Shown here piece by piece: positions 21,825 to 30,576 of a DNA stretch of 64,000 nucleotides. Origin of the DNA: Rubripirellula lacrimiformis (lineage in GTDB: Bacteria > Planctomycetota > Planctomycetia > Pirellulales > Pirellulaceae); contig NZ_CP036525.1 in the NCBI RefSeq assembly GCF_007741535.1, positions 930,001 through 994,000 on the forward strand, given 5' to 3'. Below the pieces are notes generated by a model. That model had not been told where the DNA came from. It searched no databases and worked only from the letters and a program-made list of their open reading frames with translations. Positions within the stretch are counted from its first letter, which is position 1; each line of letters opens with the position of its first letter. The position numbers and the translations under genes are program-made.

Positions 21825-22586
21825 ATGAACAAGTTTCTACAAGCGTTTCCCATCCTGATTGCAGTCTTGGTCCTTCTGCTGCCGCGGACCGCATCTGCCG
21901 ACGTCGTCACATACACATCCGGACACGGCGATATCGGACTGGCCTACGAGGGCGGTGAATTGGAACTTCACTATCACTTTGGCGATGGCGCCATCCTGGA
22001 TGGCGTTTCCTTGATCGGGGATGCCGAGTTTGACCCCGCCGGCGCCGTCGTGTGGGTGAGCGACGACGCTCGCTCTACCACGACAAGCTCAATCGCGTTC
22101 TTGGGCACGAAAGCTGGTGATTCCGTATGGAGGTTGCCTCAGTCCAACACTGCGGGGCTCCCTTTCCTGGGAATTGCCGCCGAAGAACTGCTGCCGGCAG
22201 AGTTTTCCGCTGCAACCCTGCAATTGACTTCTTTCGATGGACCCGGGGAATTTGCACTGTGGCAGTCCGGCGGTTTCGGTGGTGCCGATGTGTTCTGGCA
22301 ATCCAACAATGGTTTGGATTCGTCCGATTTGTTGCCGCTGACGATCGGCGGGCACGATCACTTTAACTTTGGGTTCACCAGCGAAGGCGTTTACGACCTG
22401 GGGGTGACCGCGGTTGCCAACCTAGCCGCAGGCGGGACCGTCAGCGATTTTGGGACGCTGCGATTCATGGTCGGTGACGCCGCAGTGGCGGTACCGGAAC
22501 CGGCGTCGTTTGTCGCGATCGCAGCGCTGGGCGTCACCGGATGGGCGGTTCGTCGACGTCGTCGGCGACATGCCCGGCGCCGCTAA
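21825..22586 (+). CDS. Choice-of-anchor M (surface-anchored) protein with PEP-CTERM sorting signal
   Basis: The 253-residue product has a signal peptide (MNKFLQAFPILIAVLVLLLP, ending TASA) and a C-terminal PEP-CTERM signal: VPEPAS, a hydrophobic stretch, and an Arg-rich tail. The middle carries DVVTYTSGHGDIGLAYEGGE at the start and GGHDHFNFGFTSEGVYDLGV further on. These match the pattern of the 'surface-anchored protein' repeat (TIGR03769-like), which in Actinobacteria occurs beside manganese/zinc-type ABC transporters. The GHDHFNF motif could bind metal, which would fit the His-rich protein two genes upstream. Its last 53 bases overlap the 3' end of the convergent TPR gene. Confidence 0.8.
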   Translation: MNKFLQAFPILIAVLVLLLPRTASADVVTYTSGHGDIGLAYEGGELELHYHFGDGAILDGVSLIGDAEFDPAGAVVWVSDDARSTTTSSIAFLGTKAGDSVWRLPQSNTAGLPFLGIAAEELLPAEFSAATLQLTSFDGPGEFALWQSGGFGGADVFWQSNNGLDSSDLLPLTIGGHDHFNFGFTSEGVYDLGVTAVANLAAGGTVSDFGTLRFMVGDAAVAVPEPASFVAIAALGVTGWAVRRRRRRHARRR

Positions 22587-23772
22587 GTGGCACGGGAAGG
22601 CGTTGGTCATGGTCATCGTGGACGTCGATTTCAATGTCAGCCTCCGTATCGTCCACAGGGTTCTGGCCCGATGGGGATGGCTGACGGCTTAGTTGTGATT
22701 CGATTTCCCGGGCGACCAAGGACAGTCGGATTCGGATGGAATCCGTGTCGTCGACCATGCACAGGTCGACGGTTTCGCTAGCGGTGCGAAGGAAGGTCCA
22801 GGCCTTCTTTGCGTCGCCGCGACCGATCCAAATTCGGGCAACCCGGTTCCAACGCTCGGCAGCTTGGTGAGGGGATCCGGCCTGTTGGTAGGCCGCCGCT
22901 GCTAGTTCCAGCGTTCCCGGAATCTCGCGATAGTTGCCTGCCAAACGGAGGTGGCGGGCTTCGCGATCAAAATGCGAAGCCGCCTGGATGTATTCTTCTT
23001 TGGCAACATGGATCAACGCAGCGACGTCGTGCAGTTCGGCATGCAGTTCGTGACTGCATACATCGCCGGCTAGTTCGCATCCACATGCAAAATGTCGGGC
23101 TGCGGCGGATAGGTCGAATTGTTCGGCAGCCAAACGGGCTCGCGCCAGGTGGATCTGTGCTTGGAACTCGTGCTGACATTCCTCGTCGGCCCGCTTGGCT
23201 TGAATCTTGGCGCCGATGCAGGGCACGCCTTCCAGCGGACATTGACGGCATCCGTCGGCGGTTGGGCAGCCGCATTTTGCGTCGCCGTCGTCGCAGGGGG
23301 CTGCGGAACAGGTGCTTTGGTCTAAACAATACGCTGCATCGTTGAAACGACGTTGCTCGGTCGCGATGCGAGCTTGCAATAGCCACGCGTTGCCACGGGA
23401 CTGGCCACCCCGACCCAGTTCGTGGTGCGCATCGGCAAGCCAGTCGCGAGCCAAGTCGCTGCGGCCATCACTGGTCAGGCATGCGGCTAAGTTGTATGCC
23501 GCGTTGCCCGATTCCGTCGGGTCGTCCATCGCCCAAGCCCGCAGCAGCGCCGATTGGTACTTGGCGATCGCCCGCTCGATGTCACCTTCGGCATACTGTT
23601 CTCGGCCGTCTTCGGCCAATCGGCGAACTCGCGAATCGACGACCGGGACCGCTTTGGGGGCCGTGCGGCAACCGGCCGGCAAGATCACCACGCAGGCAAA
23701 CATCATCCACGCCAACCATGCCGGTCGGCGAGCGGATGAGAATAAGTTTGGGCGGGGCAGGGGAGTTGTCAC
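22534..23772 (-). CDS. TPR lipoprotein, last gene of the MCE/Mla-type operon
   Basis: I start at GTG 23772, which overlaps the stop of the preceding gene (GTGA) and has a GGAGG at 23782-23786, nine bases upstream; a longer frame from 23853 would run inside that gene. The product is about 412 residues. After a basic N-terminus comes a hydrophobic segment (MMFACVVILPAGC) with a good lipobox, then tetratricopeptide-like helices (GREQYAEGDIERAIAKYQSA). A Cys-rich insert (CSAAPCDDGDAKCGCP...CRQC) interrupts the repeats. The tail is Asp/His-rich. It is probably an envelope scaffold linked to the transport system. Its 3' end overlaps the convergent surface-protein gene by 53 bp. Confidence 0.82.
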   Translation of the reverse strand: MTTPLPRPNLFSSARRPAWLAWMMFACVVILPAGCRTAPKAVPVVDSRVRRLAEDGREQYAEGDIERAIAKYQSALLRAWAMDDPTESGNAAYNLAACLTSDGRSDLARDWLADAHHELGRGGQSRGNAWLLQARIATEQRRFNDAAYCLDQSTCSAAPCDDGDAKCGCPTADGCRQCPLEGVPCIGAKIQAKRADEECQHEFQAQIHLARARLAAEQFDLSAAARHFACGCELAGDVCSHELHAELHDVAALIHVAKEEYIQAASHFDREARHLRLAGNYREIPGTLELAAAAYQQAGSPHQAAERWNRVARIWIGRGDAKKAWTFLRTASETVDLCMVDDTDSIRIRLSLVAREIESQLSRQPSPSGQNPVDDTEADIEIDVHDDHDQRLPVPLSGAGHVADDVDEPPIR

Positions 23773-24875
23773 CGTGCAAATCCTCCGCGGACGGTCGACG
23801 GCGAAACTTGCTGAGTCGACGTGGGGCGTTGGCTGGATCGACGCAGCAACCAATGGCCACGGATCTCGCCGACCAAGTCCTGTGTCTCGTTGACCGTATC
23901 GTTGACTCGCGCGGTCGTCCCGGGCAGTTCTTCGGCTTCGCCCCGTACGATCTGGACCACTTGCCGGCTTTCGATCGCCAACTGCCGGACCTGTTCCGAT
24001 GCCTGTTGCAGTTGTTCCAGTGTTTCGGCAATGTCGACGCCGACATCGGATGAAGTTTGATTGGCAGTCTTCGCGGCGGCGCTGACTTCGTCGGTCGATT
24101 GGCGAACCTTGGCCAGCGTGGTCCGCATGTCTTCGTCGACCAAGGTTTCAATCTTTTTCGTTAGCGTCGTCATCTGAGCCTGCATCGACTCCGTCGCCTG
24201 CCGCAATAGTCGCAAGGTTTCGGATGCTTCGGGCCGCAGTCGTTCGTTGGTCTGCAGGAACGAATCCGACGCCTGTTGGGCACGCACAAAGGTCGGGTCG
24301 ACGGTGTCGGTCAGCGAGGTCGAAAACTTTGCTGCTGCGTCGTCGATCGTCGTTAGCGTTGGATCTAACTTTTCTTGGATCAATCGAACCGATTCGGTGA
24401 CCGATTCGACTTCTCGTGACATCCGTTCCAAGCGGTCGTCTTCACTGCGGAACGCGGTGATGGGTTGCCCAGGCGATAGCGGGACCAGGGGACCAGCGTT
24501 TGAACGTGGCCGGCGAATGTTCAGCACCGGTGTTCCGACGCCATACTTTCGCGCCGGGACGATCACCGAGTCTTCGAAGATCTGGTCGCTCTTGCCTGGA
24601 TCGATGCTAAGTTCCACGCGAACACGGTCGGTGTCCTCGACGTAGCGGATGTTGTCGACCTGGCCTGCAAGCTGGCCTAGGATCATCACTTCGATGCCGG
24701 GATGCAGGTCTTGGATCTGTTCTTGCGAAATTTCAAACCAAAATGGTTTTCGTTCGACGAAGTAGTCGCTGGCCCGCAGCAGCAATAACGCCAACACGAT
24801 CAGGAACAGCAACAATACCAACAAGAACGCGCCGACGATCTGATTGGTGTACCGCAATCGATAGGGTTCGTTCAT
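23769..24875 (-). CDS. MlaD/MCE-domain lipid-transport protein
   Basis: The 368-residue protein has one N-terminal membrane helix (IVGAFLLVLLLFLIVLALLL), then an MCE domain at residues about 45-125 (PGIEVMILGQLAGQVDNIRY; SVIVPARKYGVGTPVLNIRR). The remaining about 220 residues are a long amphipathic helix/coiled coil (SREVESVTESVRLIQEKLDP; TLTKKIETLVDEDMRTTLAK). Periplasm-facing MlaD-type proteins form a hexameric conduit for phospholipid or other hydrophobic substrates between membranes. It overlaps both neighbours by 4 bases (ATGA with the ATPase-like gene, GTGA with the TPR gene), so the operon is translationally coupled. Confidence 0.93.
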   Translation of the reverse strand: MNEPYRLRYTNQIVGAFLLVLLLFLIVLALLLLRASDYFVERKPFWFEISQEQIQDLHPGIEVMILGQLAGQVDNIRYVEDTDRVRVELSIDPGKSDQIFEDSVIVPARKYGVGTPVLNIRRPRSNAGPLVPLSPGQPITAFRSEDDRLERMSREVESVTESVRLIQEKLDPTLTTIDDAAAKFSTSLTDTVDPTFVRAQQASDSFLQTNERLRPEASETLRLLRQATESMQAQMTTLTKKIETLVDEDMRTTLAKVRQSTDEVSAAAKTANQTSSDVGVDIAETLEQLQQASEQVRQLAIESRQVVQIVRGEAEELPGTTARVNDTVNETQDLVGEIRGHWLLRRSSQRPTSTQQVSPSTVRGGFAR

Positions 24876-25636
24876 CGTTGCCCTCCCAAACCGATTGTCG
24901 TGATGTCCGTGATGGGTTCCAATTTGCCGCCACTAAGACGGAAGTGTTGAACCGGATCGGTGAAGCTGCCGTTGGCGTCGGTTGGATTGCCCGCAAACCA
25001 CAACACCGCCGTGCCGCGGTCACGCAGTTCGTTGACGGATTCGGCCAATCGGCTTAGCCAGATCGTTGGTACCGAACGCATCGGCCGTTCCAACAGCAAC
25101 AGGGCAGGGGATCCGATCAAGGCGCGTACCCACTGGAACATTTGCAGTCGCACCGATTCCACGAAGGCCGGCCGCTGACGTGATCGACCGTCCAACGAGA
25201 ATCGATCCGCCCAGTGTTCGATTTCTGATTGTGTGACGTCCGGGTCACGGCCTTGATGGTCGCTGGCAAGCGAAAGGTTCTCGGACACGTTCAAGTTGGC
25301 AATCCAACCTTGGTCTTCAAAGACTCGGCCGATGCTGGCACGCATCTTGAAATGACGGTCATAGTCTGTGCCCAGCCAATCCGATTCGCGAAACAGTACC
25401 TTGCCGTGAAGCGGGAATTGCAGGCCCTGGATCATCGACGCAGCGGCTCGCAGTCGCAGTGATCGATCGGGATGCACCATGACCATTTGGCCTTCGCGAA
25501 TCAGCAGGTTGGCGTTGCGAAGCACATGGCGATGTTCGGACATGCTGCCAAAGGTGACGTCGCAGAGTTCTAGAACCTTCGGCGGCGGCGGCGGCGGATC
25601 CGCAACCGGCGGCGGTGGGTTGGATGTGCTGTTCAT
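24872..25636 (-). CDS. MlaF-like ABC ATPase homologue with all nucleotide-binding motifs degenerate (pseudo-ATPase)
   Basis: The 254-residue protein occupies the MlaF position between the permease and MlaD genes and aligns along the ABC ATPase fold (VLELCDVTFG; HVLRNANLLIREGQMVMV; NLNVSENLSLA). The Walker A site, expected as GxxGxGKS/T, reads HPDRSLRLRA. The Q-loop Gln is Glu (VFEDQGW). The LSGG signature is replaced (RPAFVESVRLQMFQ). Walker B reads ALLLLERP instead of LLLLDEP, and no H-loop His is visible (LWFAGNPTD). ATP binding and hydrolysis are therefore doubtful. The frame is intact, the gene is coupled to its neighbours, and the hydrophobic core is kept, so it looks selected rather than dead. 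A Pro-rich N-terminus is unusual. It may be a structural subunit relying on another ATPase. Confidence 0.85.
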   Translation of the reverse strand: MNSTSNPPPPVADPPPPPPKVLELCDVTFGSMSEHRHVLRNANLLIREGQMVMVHPDRSLRLRAAASMIQGLQFPLHGKVLFRESDWLGTDYDRHFKMRASIGRVFEDQGWIANLNVSENLSLASDHQGRDPDVTQSEIEHWADRFSLDGRSRQRPAFVESVRLQMFQWVRALIGSPALLLLERPMRSVPTIWLSRLAESVNELRDRGTAVLWFAGNPTDANGSFTDPVQHFRLSGGKLEPITDITTIGLGGQR

Positions 25637-25645
25637 GGGGGCGAC

Positions 25646-26599
25646 CTATAAAATCTTGAAGACAAGCAGACGGCCATAGATCAACACCGAAAGCACTGCG
25701 GAAACGGCGAACACCGCGGTCAATGCGCGAATCCCACTGCGGCTGGATACCCTGGGCACGTCCGTCATCGTTCCCCGTACATTCAACCCGTCAATGCAGC
25801 AGATCGCGCCGGCAAAGGCGCCCGCGATGATCGTCTTGGGCACAAAGAACAGCAGGTCCAGTGAATGGAACTGGCTGACGATCAGGTCTAGAAAGGTCGT
25901 CCACGATACACGGATGGCACCCATCACCCAGCCGATCACATAGCCGGTCACCACCATCGATGTGGCGATGATGATCGCCAAACAAAACACGCTGATCACA
26001 ACACTTAAAATGCGTGGCATCACCAAACACGTCATCGGATCGAGCCCCTGTGCGTCCATGACCTCGACCTCGCCGCCAACCACCATCGTGGCTAGTTCGG
26101 TCGAGATCGCGATGCAGCTGCGGCCGATCACCACCAAACAGGCAAGCAGCGGCGCGATCTCGCGAACAATGGCCTTCCACAAGATCGGTGCGATGATCTC
26201 GGTCGTGACCCCCAACGCGTCAATCCACATCGCGGCCTGCACGATCACCAACACGCCCACCGCGGCGCCAAAGCGAACGCCAACCGAACTGGCGTCGACA
26301 CAGGTGAACAGCAACTGTCTGCCGAACACCGATCGAACCGGGCGAGTCCAGGATGCGGGACGCAGGGCCAATTTGCCCGTTGCCCAAAGGATCGCCAAGA
26401 TCGATGCGATGGTGGCGACGCGACCGATGAACTGGTCGCCGACGAAACCTGCCGCACGGGTCAGAGAGCGAAAGATCAGCCACGAAGCGGCCGTCGATGA
26501 TGCATCGCTGGTAGACAAGGAGACTTTTCGGGGCAGGCGTAACGACGCGACGGATAAGCTTCGCCTATCCACACCACCGCTTGAATCGGCACCCACCAA
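25646..26599 (-). CDS. MlaE-type permease
   Basis: The frame gives up to 317 residues. The first about 60 are polar and Ser-rich; the rest has the MlaE family architecture of five to six membrane helices. A characteristic segment is RFGAAVGVLVIVQAAMWIDA, followed by the cytoplasmic coupling region (REIAPLLACLVVIGRSCIAI; STELATMVVGGEVEVMDAQG; MTCLVMPRILSVVISVFCLA). It ends in hydrophobic helices. The track start is TTG 26599; a GTG at 26572 is another candidate, so the exact N-terminus is uncertain. It heads the operon MlaE, ATPase-like, MlaD, TPR lipoprotein, with a 9-bp gap to the next gene. Confidence 0.9.
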   Translation of the reverse strand: MVGADSSGGVDRRSLSVASLRLPRKVSLSTSDASSTAASWLIFRSLTRAAGFVGDQFIGRVATIASILAILWATGKLALRPASWTRPVRSVFGRQLLFTCVDASSVGVRFGAAVGVLVIVQAAMWIDALGVTTEIIAPILWKAIVREIAPLLACLVVIGRSCIAISTELATMVVGGEVEVMDAQGLDPMTCLVMPRILSVVISVFCLAIIIATSMVVTGYVIGWVMGAIRVSWTTFLDLIVSQFHSLDLLFFVPKTIIAGAFAGAICCIDGLNVRGTMTDVPRVSSRSGIRALTAVFAVSAVLSVLIYGRLLVFKIL

Positions 26600-26800
26600 G
26601 CCGATTTGCCAGCCAATCCCCCATAACCGTCTTTGCTATCAAATCCGATTGCCAATGCAACGGTTGCAACCGGCATAACCGGACCATCGCTGCCTGGAAG
26701 GTAGCGCCGCAGCAGCCGGATGATCTGATCCTTAACCGGGCCGGAAGAGAATTCTGGCGAATCCCATGACGGTTGGTTGGATGGTGGTCGGTGCGTGGGG
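26600..26800. repeat. Intergenic with dispersed motif copy
   Basis: The gap between the NfeD-type gene and the MlaE operon contains ATTCTGGCGAATCCCA at 26751-26766, the same word as at 15490 and in the hairpin at 46.1 kb. Nothing else was identified. Confidence 0.7.
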
Positions 26801-28318
26801 CTAGGTTGCCCGCACGATGACTCGGGCGCCCTGTTTGCCGATGATCTTTACTGCCGTTCCCGATTCGACGAAGTCGCCTTCGGTGGTCACGTCGACCATG
26901 ATTTCGCCCACCTGGACCCGTCCGCCTGGGCGTAGCGGCGACACCGCTTGACCGACTTGGCCGACCTCGACCTGTTGCCAACCCGGCAGGCTGGACGGAT
27001 CGTTGTGGGCAAAGACTGCGTCGGCATCAGCCAGGACCGGTGGTTTCAGCGTCAAGCGACTCAGCCCAGGAATTTCGCCGATGTAATGGGACAGCAGAAA
27101 CAGCCCGACTAGAAACGCACAGAAGGCGCCGACGACGGTCACGACGTCATAGCCCAGGCCGTTGAGTTGTTCGGCGTTCTGGGGGATCAGGACTCGCCGC
27201 GACGCCATCACCAGCGACCCCAACAACAGCACGATGCCGCCCAGTCCCGCGATCCCAAAACCCGGGATGACGAACAGTTCGCAAGCGATGAAAACCAACC
27301 CCAATGCGAACAACATCACTTCCAACCATCCCGACGTGCCGGCTGCAAACCGGCTCCAAAAGAACAGGCTGAAACAGAGCAGTGAAACCAATCCACCAAC
27401 GCTGATGCCGGGGGCGGAAAGTTCGACGACCAATGCCAACAACCCGATCGCGATCAGGAAGAACGTGATCCAACCAGTGTTCAGTAGCCGTGCAAAGGTT
27501 TCGGCCCATGTCGGCGCCATGGTTTCGATCGCAGGGTCCACGCCAAGGATCTCTGCAATCTCGTCTTGCGAATTGAACGTCTGGTCGGCGATCCCCAGTT
27601 CCACCAATCGTTCACCGTTGGCGATAAAGAACATCTCTTTGCCGCCTTCACGGATCGGTTTGCCCTGTTCCCACTGATCGGCGTCGTCCAGAGTGGCCCA
27701 TTCTTTGTCCGAAAAGTAACGTACTTCGCCGGTTTCTTGATGCGTTGCGGTGAAGACGACCATGTCCTTGTCCGTCATTTTCTCGGCCAACACGGCTGGT
27801 CGTCCGGTGGCTGTCGCGGTGTCTCGCGCCCGCTGCGCCACCATGCTTCGGCTCTTGGCTTCGGCGTAGCGAAATTCGCCGCTAAGTCCCAACACGATCA
27901 CACCGGCATCCCCCAAACGGGCGCCGGGCTTCATCAGGATTTTGTCGCAGGCCAGGGCCATCAGGGCTGCGCCGCTGATCGCATCGCGGCGGATCATCGC
28001 GACAGTTTCGACGTTGTCGGCTTCTAGGATCATGTCCATCAACTCGAACGTCACATCCACGCGACCGCCGGGGCTGTCGATATCAAAGATGATGACGTCG
28101 ACGCCGGATTCGACCGCCTGCTGGAAGTTGCGTTTCAGGATCGCCCCGCTAAGCGAGTTGATGTCTTCGTGCATCGGGATGATGACCGCACTGCGTCGGT
28201 TGTCATCGGGTTGCCGAAAGACTTGCGCCGCCGCTTGCGTGGCAGCAATCGTGGTGACGATCACGATGATTGCCGCGGCGCAGGTGGCGGCGATTAGATT
28301 TCCAGCAGTTTTGCCCAT
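26801..28318 (-). CDS. NfeD-family membrane protein with ClpP-class serine protease domain
   Basis: I start at ATG 28318 because it begins a signal-anchor (MGKTAGNLIAATCAAAIIVI). The roughly 505-residue product has an N-terminal ClpP/SppA-like protease domain (VIIFDIDSPGGRVDVTFELM; RRDAISGAALMALACDKILM, where the Ser is the likely nucleophile). Next come four to five membrane helices (WITFFLIAIGLLALVVELSA; ELFVIPGFGIAGLGGIVLLL). The C-terminal NfeD OB-fold (GQVGQAVSPLRPGGRVQVGE; GTAVKIIGKQGARVIVRA) closes it. Such proteins act in membrane quality control, often with stomatin-like partners; none is seen next to it. Confidence 0.92.
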   Translation of the reverse strand: MGKTAGNLIAATCAAAIIVIVTTIAATQAAAQVFRQPDDNRRSAVIIPMHEDINSLSGAILKRNFQQAVESGVDVIIFDIDSPGGRVDVTFELMDMILEADNVETVAMIRRDAISGAALMALACDKILMKPGARLGDAGVIVLGLSGEFRYAEAKSRSMVAQRARDTATATGRPAVLAEKMTDKDMVVFTATHQETGEVRYFSDKEWATLDDADQWEQGKPIREGGKEMFFIANGERLVELGIADQTFNSQDEIAEILGVDPAIETMAPTWAETFARLLNTGWITFFLIAIGLLALVVELSAPGISVGGLVSLLCFSLFFWSRFAAGTSGWLEVMLFALGLVFIACELFVIPGFGIAGLGGIVLLLGSLVMASRRVLIPQNAEQLNGLGYDVVTVVGAFCAFLVGLFLLSHYIGEIPGLSRLTLKPPVLADADAVFAHNDPSSLPGWQQVEVGQVGQAVSPLRPGGRVQVGEIMVDVTTEGDFVESGTAVKIIGKQGARVIVRAT

Positions 28319-28461
28319 CAAATCAGTTTCCGATCGATCACGTAAATTCGGCCAAGGATCTGGCCGTTGGCAGTCGCCGGTGTGTTGGCGAACCATGGAT
28401 TCGGTCCACCAGCGATCCGAGTCCATTGTACCGGCGGTGAAGAACTAGGCACGAACGCGAG

Positions 28462-30132
28462 CTAAATGCGGCGCCAAAATGATGGGATAATCAGCACTAA
28501 AACGCTGAACACTTCTACTCGACCCAACATCATCAGCCAAACGAACAGAAGTTTGGCTCCCTGGCTGAAACCGGCGTAGTTGCGTGTTGCACCAACCACC
28601 CCGAATCCGGGGCCGATATTGTTCAGCGTGGCCGCTACCGCACTGGCCGAATCCAATAGCTTTTCGTCCAGCGTGTTTTTGCGAACGATTCGTTCGATCG
28701 AATCGGGGGACATGTCGATGGACCCCGTGGTCGCCGCTTCGGTCACACCCCAAGTGCTGTTGGGTTCAAACGTGATCAGCAGGAACCATGACACGACAAA
28801 GATCGCCAAGATCATCGAAAAGTAAACCACGATGGCGTGCGCCAAGTTCGGGTCGTCGACCGTCGAACCGCCAATCCGAATGAACCGCACCACTCGCGGC
28901 CGGTGCGCCCGTTCGACTTCTTGTCTTAGGATTTTGTAGAACAAGATATGGCGGATCACTTTCATGCCGCCACCGGTGCTGCCGGCGCATCCGCCGACGA
29001 ACATCAACAGCAACAGGATGCCGCGACCGAAGTTGTTCCAGTTGTCAAAATCGGAAGTGCCGTATCCGGTGGTCGTCAGCACCGACACCACCTGGAACAT
29101 GCCAAATCGAAGCGAATCGGCGAAGTTTCCAAAGTCCTCGTCCGCCGCACGCATGCCAAAGAAAACCACTCCACCGGTCACCAACACGATGATCCCGATA
29201 AAGGTTCGAAACTCGACGTCTTTGAACAACCGTCGAGGTTCGCCTAGCAGCGTCAAATACAGCAGTGTGAAATTCGAACCGGCCAAGATCATGAACCCGA
29301 TCGTGGTGTAGTCGATCAGGCTGCTGTCGAACTGGCCGTGGCTGGCGTTGTAGGTGCTGAAGCCGCCTGTCGCCATGGTTCCAAACGCGTGGCACAGTCC
29401 ATCAAACGGCGACATGCCCTCCAGTACATAGACCAAGGTCAGGATCGCATTCAGGCCGATATAGATTCCGGCAAACGCCCAAGCCGTCGCCTGCATCCGC
29501 GGCATGCTGCCCTCTTTGGTCGGGCCCGGCATCTCGGCACGCATCATCGCCTTGCCCGCCGAACCTTGCCCCAGGATGGCGACAAACAGAACAACGATCC
29601 CTAGGCCGCCCAAAAAGTGGGTCCAGGATCGCCAGAACAGGATGCAGTGAGGCACCAAGTCGGGCGATTCCAGGTCCGTCAAAACGGTGGCCCCGGTCGT
29701 GCTAAAACCCGACTGGGATTCGAACATCGCTTCGATGAACGTGATCGGATCGCCCTGTTGGATACAGGTGCCGCTTAGATAAAAGGGCAGGGCACCCAGG
29801 ATCGTCGCCAGTACCCAGCTGAGTCCGACGATCGCCATCGCTTCTTTCTGGAACAATTGCCCGCCGCGATGTTTGCGGCCCAGCACGCGAAGCACGAATC
29901 CGACGACCATGCAGATCGCCATGCTCGATAGCAGCCCCCGAGCACCGGCCACTTCGAACCCATCCGAAGCACTGAGGTAGGTTCGCTTGGATAATGCCGG
30001 GATCGCGAACGGCAAGCTGAAGGCCATCGATCCACCGATCAACATGCAAACGGTGCCAAGCACGCGAGATAGCAGTGGGAAGTTCAAGGCCGTTGACGAA
30101 TGGGATCGGGGAAAGGGGCGCAGGCGAATCAA
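28462..30132 (-). CDS. trkH: TrkH-type potassium uptake protein, membrane subunit
   Basis: The product is up to 556 residues with about ten membrane helices and the four selectivity-filter loops of the TrkH/KtrB superfamily: [31 protein letters not shown] and [11 protein letters not shown]. These are the four M1-P-M2 repeats. The start used is TTG 30132; internal GTG/ATG codons are possible, so the first residues are uncertain. TrkH works with a cytosolic TrkA NAD-binding regulator; no trkA is present next to it in the window. It is oriented with the NfeD gene, 143 bp upstream of that gene's start. Confidence 0.94.
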   Translation of the reverse strand: MIRLRPFPRSHSSTALNFPLLSRVLGTVCMLIGGSMAFSLPFAIPALSKRTYLSASDGFEVAGARGLLSSMAICMVVGFVLRVLGRKHRGGQLFQKEAMAIVGLSWVLATILGALPFYLSGTCIQQGDPITFIEAMFESQSGFSTTGATVLTDLESPDLVPHCILFWRSWTHFLGGLGIVVLFVAILGQGSAGKAMMRAEMPGPTKEGSMPRMQATAWAFAGIYIGLNAILTLVYVLEGMSPFDGLCHAFGTMATGGFSTYNASHGQFDSSLIDYTTIGFMILAGSNFTLLYLTLLGEPRRLFKDVEFRTFIGIIVLVTGGVVFFGMRAADEDFGNFADSLRFGMFQVVSVLTTTGYGTSDFDNWNNFGRGILLLLMFVGGCAGSTGGGMKVIRHILFYKILRQEVERAHRPRVVRFIRIGGSTVDDPNLAHAIVVYFSMILAIFVVSWFLLITFEPNSTWGVTEAATTGSIDMSPDSIERIVRKNTLDEKLLDSASAVAATLNNIGPGFGVVGATRNYAGFSQGAKLLFVWLMMLGRVEVFSVLVLIIPSFWRRI

Positions 30133-30259
30133 CGCCGCGGGAAGGTCACGGTCAGCACCAGCTTAACGCGAGTCGCCATTTTTCGGTAAGGTCCCCGCGT
30201 TTTTCGTACGGATTCCCGTTTTCCCCCAATCATCCCAGCCGATGGCAGTCGTCCATCGC

Positions 30260-30397
30260 GGACGATTCACACCCGCCCTGGCGTACGATTCACGCCCGCC
30301 CTGGCGGACGATTCACACCCGCCCTGGCGGACGATTCACACCCGCCCTGGCGTACGATTCACACCCGCCCTGGCGTACGATTCACACAGTGCTCGGG
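30260..30397 (+). repeat. Tandem array of a 23-bp unit (5 full copies, 1 degenerate)
   Basis: Units of 23 bases start at 30260, 30283, 30306, 30329 and 30352; a sixth, degenerate copy starts at 30375. The first 20 bases are GGACGATTCACACCCGCCCT, with GG/GT and A/G variants. There is no spacer, so it is not CRISPR. It lies between divergent trkH and the SRAP gene, so it may be regulatory or simply a minisatellite. Confidence 0.9.
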
Positions 30398-30576
30398 CGG
30401 GATTCACGCCGGTGCCCGGGCACGCTTTGCCGGCCCGTCACCCGCCGCTGCAGTGGAACCCATGGAGTTCGATTTGCCGACGACGACCCGGTTGCAGTAA
30501 TCTGATCACAGTTGAAAACCGCCTGCGGATCGGTCCCCAGGCAACGCCCCCGCCTTTGATGCTGGATTCCGAATTC

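Noticed and set aside
30260-30397. 23-bp repeats as a CRISPR array
   Set aside because: The units are directly adjacent with no spacers, and no cas genes are present.
30075-30505. Repeat-encoded frames (HPPWRTIHTRPG-like repeats)
   Set aside because: They arise from the 23-bp array being open in several frames; no start context or homology.
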